64,000 bases of DNA, from NCBI GenBank assembly GCA_963971425.1, contig OZ020518.1, positions 6,861,989 to 6,925,988 on the forward strand, given 5' to 3'. This DNA comes from Bryoerythrophyllum caledonicum (lineage: Eukaryota > Streptophyta > Bryopsida > Pottiales > Pottiaceae). The first letter of the stretch is position 1. Every line of letters starts with the position of its first letter. Shown here piece by piece: positions 60,101 through 64,000 of the stretch. The notes under the pieces are model-generated. The model was not told where the DNA came from. It worked only from the letters and a program-made list of their open reading frames with translations, and did no database searches. Made by a program: the position numbers and the translations under genes.

Positions 60101-63100
60101 GGCAATTGTTGGCTATAGCACCTAAGTGTCGAAGTGAACTAAGTTCTTCCCTAGTTAGGAAAAGACCCAAACTAGTGGAAATTAATGATATATCTTTGGA
60201 CCCTGGAGCTCCCACCGTAGATGTGATGATCGACGGTACACTTATAGATGGTGTACAAGTTGACAGTGGGGCTAGTGTTAATCTAATGAACAAAGATACA
60301 ATGGAAGAACTTGATATGAAAGGAATGGTTTCAACCTCTATTATATTACGGATGGCCGATCAAAGCCAAGTCGTACCTTTAGGGAAGTTGTATAATATAA
60401 CAACTACTATTGGAGGTCTTGACTTTAAATTGAATTATATAGTTTTTAAGGTTACTGAATCCGTGCCCTCTTATCCTATTTTGTTAGGAAGACCTTGGCT
60501 TAAATTGTCTAAAGCTCGAGAAGATTGGGGAAAAGGAACCTTAACTATAGAAAAAGACAATAAAAAAGTAGTCCTACCAATGTTTCCTACTCAATATCAT
60601 GGAGAGACACAAGAAGATGACACTGATGTCACTTCTCAAGACTCTTATGATTCGGGGACAGAAACAACAAATTTGATAAAAAAGGACATGCCTAAATTAA
60701 TTCCTTTGGGAATGGGAGAATATGATACCCCGTTACATCAAATAGAGAAATCTGATGATGAAATAATAGCTTGGGAAAATTCGCCTATTTATAATGTTTC
60801 AATAATTGATTCTGGATCAGAATTGGAACCTCCGTATGAAACAGATTCCGAAGAATTAATTGATAATTTAATGAATTTGGAACTCCCCGAATTACCACCA
60901 CCTAAAAGTACTTGTATAGAAATGAATTTGGGAACTTCCAAAATTCCACAATGTATTAAAGTTTATGACAAAATGTCTTCTCAAGAGTTTGATAATTGGT
61001 ATAATTTTTTTATGGGATGTAAAGACACATTTGCTTGGACGTATAAGGATTTGAAGGGAATTCCTCCGGAAGTGTGTCAACATAAAATTATCTTAGAGCC
61101 TAACACAAAACCCGTAAGACAAAGACAATATCGTATGAATCCCAAATATTCTTTAATGGTTAAAGAAGAAATAGACAAATTGATAGAGTGTGGATTTATA
61201 TATCCCGTCCCTCATAGTGAGTGGGTCTCACCAATTGTCGTAGTACCAAAGAAAAATGGAAAATTACGCATTTGTCAAGATTTCCGAAAGTTGAATAGTG
61301 CCACTAAAAAGGACTATTTTCCACTTCCGTTTACAGATGCCATAATTCTAAATGGGGTAGCTGGTCATGAATGCTATTCCTTTTTGGATGGGTTCTCGGG
61401 CTATAACCAAGTTGAAATAGCCCCGGAAGATCGCCCTTTAACTACATTCACAACCGATTGGGGGACATATGCTTATAAAGTGATGCCTTTTGGTTTGTGT
61501 AATGCACCGGCTACTTTTCAAAGAGCCATGACACATGCTTTCCAAGAGTATTTAAGGAAATTCATAGAAATATTTTTAGATGATTTTTGTGTTTTTAGTT
61601 CTAAAGCTAAACACCAAGAATGTCTAAAAAAGTGTTTTGAAAAATGCAAAATTAATGGTATTTCCATAAATGCACTTAAATCTGAATTTGTTTTACCATG
61701 TGGTAGGTTAGTAGGTCATATAGTATCCCAAGCAGGAATTGCGGTAGATCCGGATAAAGTGGCCGCTATTTTAAAATATCCTACACCGGTCCATATGACC
61801 GCTTTGAAGGGATTTTTGGGTGCAATTAATTACTATAGACGATTTATCTATATGTGTGCCCAAATAGCTGCTCCTCTAACCCATTTAACCAAACAAACTG
61901 ATACATCGGGAGTTTGGACTCCTGAATGTAGTAAAGCATTTAATAAACTTAAAAAACGTTTAAGTACTGCCCCGGTATTAATTCCTCCTAATTGGGAAAA
62001 ACCTTTTGAAGTTTATGTGGATGCGTCAAATTATGCCATTGGTAGCGTCTTAAGTCAGAAGAATGAAAAAGGACACGATCAACCTATTTACTTTGCAAGT
62101 AGGCAACTAAGTGCCGCGGAAAAAAATTATTCCGTTACCAAAAGGGAAGGGCTTGGAATGATCTTCTCCGTTCAAAAATATAGACACTATCTTTTGGGTT
62201 ATAAATTTACCTTTCACGTTGACCATGATGCCTTGAAGTACATGGTTAACAAACCTCAATTGAGTGGACGAATAGCCCATTGGGTATTACTACTTCAAGA
62301 ATTTGATTTTGTTGTTAATGTAAGACCCGGAAAAAAGCATGGGAATGCCGATTTTCTTTCACGAATGAGCATGGAAACCAATCCTACATCTATTGATGAT
62401 AGTTTACCGGATGCTCATATTTTTCATGTAGATGTCATTCCTTCCGAATATGCGGATATAATACATTACCTTAATACCAACACATTTCCGTTAGAATATA
62501 CGGATAAACAAAAACATAGATTAATTCATAAAGCACGACCTTATTCCATTATTTCTCATATGTTGTATAAACAAGGCAAAGATGGTATCTTGAGAAGGTG
62601 TGTTAATCCTAGTGAGGTACCCCTTATTCTTCAAGGGTGTCATGGTGATGCATGTGGGGGTCATTTTGCCGGTTTAGTAACCGCACAAAAGGCACTCCAA
62701 TCTGGATATTGGTGGCCAACTTTGTTTTTTGATGCCGCCCAACATGCTAAAAAATGTGATCCTTGTCAAAGGGTGGGAAAACCTACTACCTCAAAAGCCA
62801 TGCCTTTAAATCCAATATTAGCACAAGTACCCTTTGAAAAATGGGGCATAGATTTTGTGGGACCAATTAAACCCCCAAGTCGTAATGGTCAAAAACGATA
62901 TATTTTAGTGGCCACCGATTATGTGACTAAATGGGCGGAAGCCTTAGCCACTAAAACCGATGATGCACATATTGTTGCTAAATTTATTTATGAGAATATA
63001 ATTACACGTTTTGGGTGCCCTAAAGAGCTTGTTAGTGATAGAGGTACACATTTTCTAAATGAGACTATTCAATTATTGACTACTAAATATCTCATTAAAC

Positions 63101-63696
63101 ATAGAAAATCTTCACCTTATCATCCTCGGGCTAATGGGCAAACCGAAAAAACCAATGGGATTTTGTGTAAAATTATAACTAAAACAGTTCAAGGTGCTAA
63201 TGTTGATTGGGATGCTAGACTTTTTGATGCTTTATGGGCATACCGATGTGCTTATAAAGTTACCACTAAGTTTACACCTTTTCAACTTGTCTATGGTCAA
63301 GAGGCTATGTTACCCATTGAATTAGAGGTTCCTTCTTTAAGAGTGGCTATTGCCGAACGTATGGGTGATGTGGAATCTCTAAATCAACGAGTATTTATGC
63401 TTGAAAGATTAGATGAAATTAGAGCCCAAGCCTACTTGAACATGGTTGCTATTCAAAACCAACGAAAAACATATCATGATAGCAAATTACAACCTAAACA
63501 ATTAAAGGATAATGATTTAGTTTTGCTTTATGATAGTCGATTTCAAAAATTCCCTGGAAAATTTAAAATGCGTTGGTTTGGTCCTTATAAAATTTTAAAA
63601 GCATATCCAAATGGTTCGGTAGATTTACAAGATTTTGCCGGCAATGTGCATGCTACACGTTATAATGGCTACCGTCTCAAACATTACATAACTTGA
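57190..63696 (+). CDS. Ty3/gypsy gag-pol polyprotein (Athila/Tat-like)
   Basis: An uninterrupted 2,168-aa ORF. Residues 1-340 are Ser/Glu-rich and probably disordered. A retrotransposon gag domain covers ~345-505 (FKIVAQANQLPLN, YEWYIQLP). Four zinc-knuckle-like motifs follow near 613, 638, 742 and 768 (CSNCKGHGHLSNEC, CFNCQELGHMSRDC). The aspartic protease has DSGA near 1024. Reverse transcriptase spans ~1306-1530, with FLDDFCVF near 1462. RNase H begins near 1608 (VYVDASNYAIGSVL). Integrase has HGDACGGH...CDPC, then the D,D,E core (WGIDFVG, VSDRGTHF, ANGQTEK), and a GPY-type C-terminus (RWFGPYKIL), with no chromodomain. Domain order PR-RT-RH-IN places it in Ty3/Metaviridae. Every catalytic motif is intact, so the element may be young or active. 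Confidence 0.95.
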   Translation: MSDKDKDKIEKQNKARDKRAEKRAKPELLAVATNPYFNATPSPLINQGLRLSPEPCGIPNSPENILVLNELLTSPPSPNSAHSNMLPPNAEQIRESLRTYKLRKKHQQQFLKLLTGSPQFITPIIESSSEQESTEVNSSGTENTNDGGSISPSAVEFLFRTPSVSPSTIERTFNSPDKNTILKNLQFETPLSYLDLAVQTFPFGLNKPEGQEVKGNSEGEISKESKNKQKSLEEKLEYSSEEEDDTLPQKQLDYNNEKNLGESSSSKDIPYKDISTKEQTLEFTTPAPEPSYSSSSSDSSSSGESSIGAEEGLPGIPRPPIDPLEPPSPPHFEPVEPINMAQPRILNIAPYPIYYGFPGSDPDRHIDRFKIVAQANQLPLNFYLSTFPSTLLDDAYEWYIQLPAPFPTWNELKEAFLACFRPRSFIPGLIDRFCTIRMATNEGIDSYYTRVNALLRKWNNHGLNNEVLACTFVGGVWPEELRIYLKERSPPNIDTTYNLAKTWEEARVNTDYAQYAEPYPPRKMGYDHLQGMDAKGQDYYPTRVSPKLWLEPPLNIQPRSLNVQPLAIRAPPSDPVMDSVSKLEKKLNELSIQVTNGREKRPKPTNQRTNMWCSNCKGHGHLSNECPTPIDDNTRGGCTFCGGKHDVSKCWNLGKVVAAVSSNLQDENAKNNNNSNNSPKQPYSYTSKRPFTRPNSNIPYRNGDNRPRWNDNYNGPPVWNGPPSNPNTHQYGPPQQGKIPVCFNCQELGHMSRDCPNPRKQVGYVPLCGRCKNNGHTANDCTAPNPVKHVQFSSSDNTRNVNQVSKAKIEEVYITRSQAKRAITESKEVSNSDSESSDVIIKNKNQNKLKTLPKSIDLPFQQPKIIDLPGEKNILPSKEVEEVEEGVVKNNIPPIIEETIVPDSMVNKIPIQLEVPLERPTFYKTPKKIQKDTTVGIKKRKHNRIMKLAEGMDPYNVIANMDNIQPQISLRQLLAIAPKCRSELSSSLVRKRPKLVEINDISLDPGAPTVDVMIDGTLIDGVQVDSGASVNLMNKDTMEELDMKGMVSTSIILRMADQSQVVPLGKLYNITTTIGGLDFKLNYIVFKVTESVPSYPILLGRPWLKLSKAREDWGKGTLTIEKDNKKVVLPMFPTQYHGETQEDDTDVTSQDSYDSGTETTNLIKKDMPKLIPLGMGEYDTPLHQIEKSDDEIIAWENSPIYNVSIIDSGSELEPPYETDSEELIDNLMNLELPELPPPKSTCIEMNLGTSKIPQCIKVYDKMSSQEFDNWYNFFMGCKDTFAWTYKDLKGIPPEVCQHKIILEPNTKPVRQRQYRMNPKYSLMVKEEIDKLIECGFIYPVPHSEWVSPIVVVPKKNGKLRICQDFRKLNSATKKDYFPLPFTDAIILNGVAGHECYSFLDGFSGYNQVEIAPEDRPLTTFTTDWGTYAYKVMPFGLCNAPATFQRAMTHAFQEYLRKFIEIFLDDFCVFSSKAKHQECLKKCFEKCKINGISINALKSEFVLPCGRLVGHIVSQAGIAVDPDKVAAILKYPTPVHMTALKGFLGAINYYRRFIYMCAQIAAPLTHLTKQTDTSGVWTPECSKAFNKLKKRLSTAPVLIPPNWEKPFEVYVDASNYAIGSVLSQKNEKGHDQPIYFASRQLSAAEKNYSVTKREGLGMIFSVQKYRHYLLGYKFTFHVDHDALKYMVNKPQLSGRIAHWVLLLQEFDFVVNVRPGKKHGNADFLSRMSMETNPTSIDDSLPDAHIFHVDVIPSEYADIIHYLNTNTFPLEYTDKQKHRLIHKARPYSIISHMLYKQGKDGILRRCVNPSEVPLILQGCHGDACGGHFAGLVTAQKALQSGYWWPTLFFDAAQHAKKCDPCQRVGKPTTSKAMPLNPILAQVPFEKWGIDFVGPIKPPSRNGQKRYILVATDYVTKWAEALATKTDDAHIVAKFIYENIITRFGCPKELVSDRGTHFLNETIQLLTTKYLIKHRKSSPYHPRANGQTEKTNGILCKIITKTVQGANVDWDARLFDALWAYRCAYKVTTKFTPFQLVYGQEAMLPIELEVPSLRVAIAERMGDVESLNQRVFMLERLDEIRAQAYLNMVAIQNQRKTYHDSKLQPKQLKDNDLVLLYDSRFQKFPGKFKMRWFGPYKILKAYPNGSVDLQDFAGNVHATRYNGYRLKHYIT

Positions 63697-64000
63697 GGGC
63701 AAGTTATTGGATTAGGAGAGGGCAGAGTAGCTAAATGGTGTAGAAAATTATGGTAATTTTTTGGAAATATTTTCAATATTTTTTGAATTTTTTTCAAAAA
63801 ATTATATAGAACAACAAATTTAAATAAATTGAATAAACTAACATTTACAGAATTGGAAATTCTGAAATTATCAAAAATAAAAATAAAAATAATTTTTTTT
63901 TTGAAAATTAAAAAATAAAATTTGAATGTACCATTAATCATAAGAAAAGAGCAGAGGGGTAGTGAGTGGAAAAGGGACGAGTGAACTTAACACCACTACT
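63697..64000 (+). other. Ty3 element 3' region, cut by the window edge
   Basis: Very AT-rich sequence after the gag-pol stop. No polypurine tract, env-like ORF or 3' LTR is reached. Confidence 0.5.

Noticed and set aside
1-64000. tRNA genes, rRNA genes, CRISPR arrays or bacterial operons
   Set aside because: None seen by eye; the window is plant nuclear DNA.

Overview
This is a nuclear plant DNA window. The evidence is spliced genes with GT-AG introns for a plant-type laccase, an EndoU ribonuclease and a TTC38-like TPR protein, a DYW-type PPR editing factor, a U2 snRNA gene, degenerate plant-type telomeric repeats (TTTAGGG-like), a CACTA transposon with intact ends and an Athila/Tat-like Ty3 retrotransposon. 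The genes diverge somewhat from seed-plant family patterns and introns are mostly short, so a non-seed land plant (moss, lycophyte or fern) is my guess, at low confidence.

Layout. 1-3480: AT-rich, no gene, dense in a TAGTTGTA/TACAACTA motif. 3481-6103: complete non-autonomous CACTA element (3-bp TTA target duplication, subterminal repeats, apparent captured exons). 6107-13260: decayed transposon territory, with two diverged ~850-bp direct repeats and a broken minus-strand element ORF. 13260-19340: GC-richer, no convincing protein gene, but two miRNA-precursor-like hairpins carry an identical 22-nt 5'-arm segment. 19343-23722 (minus): TTC38-like gene, 14 exons. 23891-30440: many nested or adjacent inverted-repeat elements, including a 2.7-kb foldback. 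30560-30868: Helitron helicase remnant. 30880-31107: interstitial telomere-like repeats. 31705-34167: intronless PPR-DYW gene. 34937-35132: U2 snRNA, with a truncated copy at 35980. 36749-38046: more transposon copies. 38933-39690: two inverted repeats, one strongly pre-miRNA-like. 40140-43778: laccase, 7 exons. 44274-46746 (minus): EndoU gene, 5 exons, convergent with the laccase. 46750-54000: mostly AT-rich repeat DNA with a pseudogenised element ORF and an LTR-like piece. 54130-64000: 5' LTR, primer-binding site and full gag-pol of a Ty3 element, running off the right edge.

The host genes do not form a pathway. The laccase is a secreted oxidase, the PPR protein an organellar RNA-editing factor, EndoU an RNA-processing enzyme, and U2 a spliceosomal RNA. 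The most unusual items are the pair of hairpins whose star arms differ only by pairing-preserving changes, and the Ty3 element's leader, where three small ORFs sit in tandem (gaps of 3-4 nt) ahead of gag-pol, two of them apparent duplicates of each other. All calls were made by eye; no database search was run.
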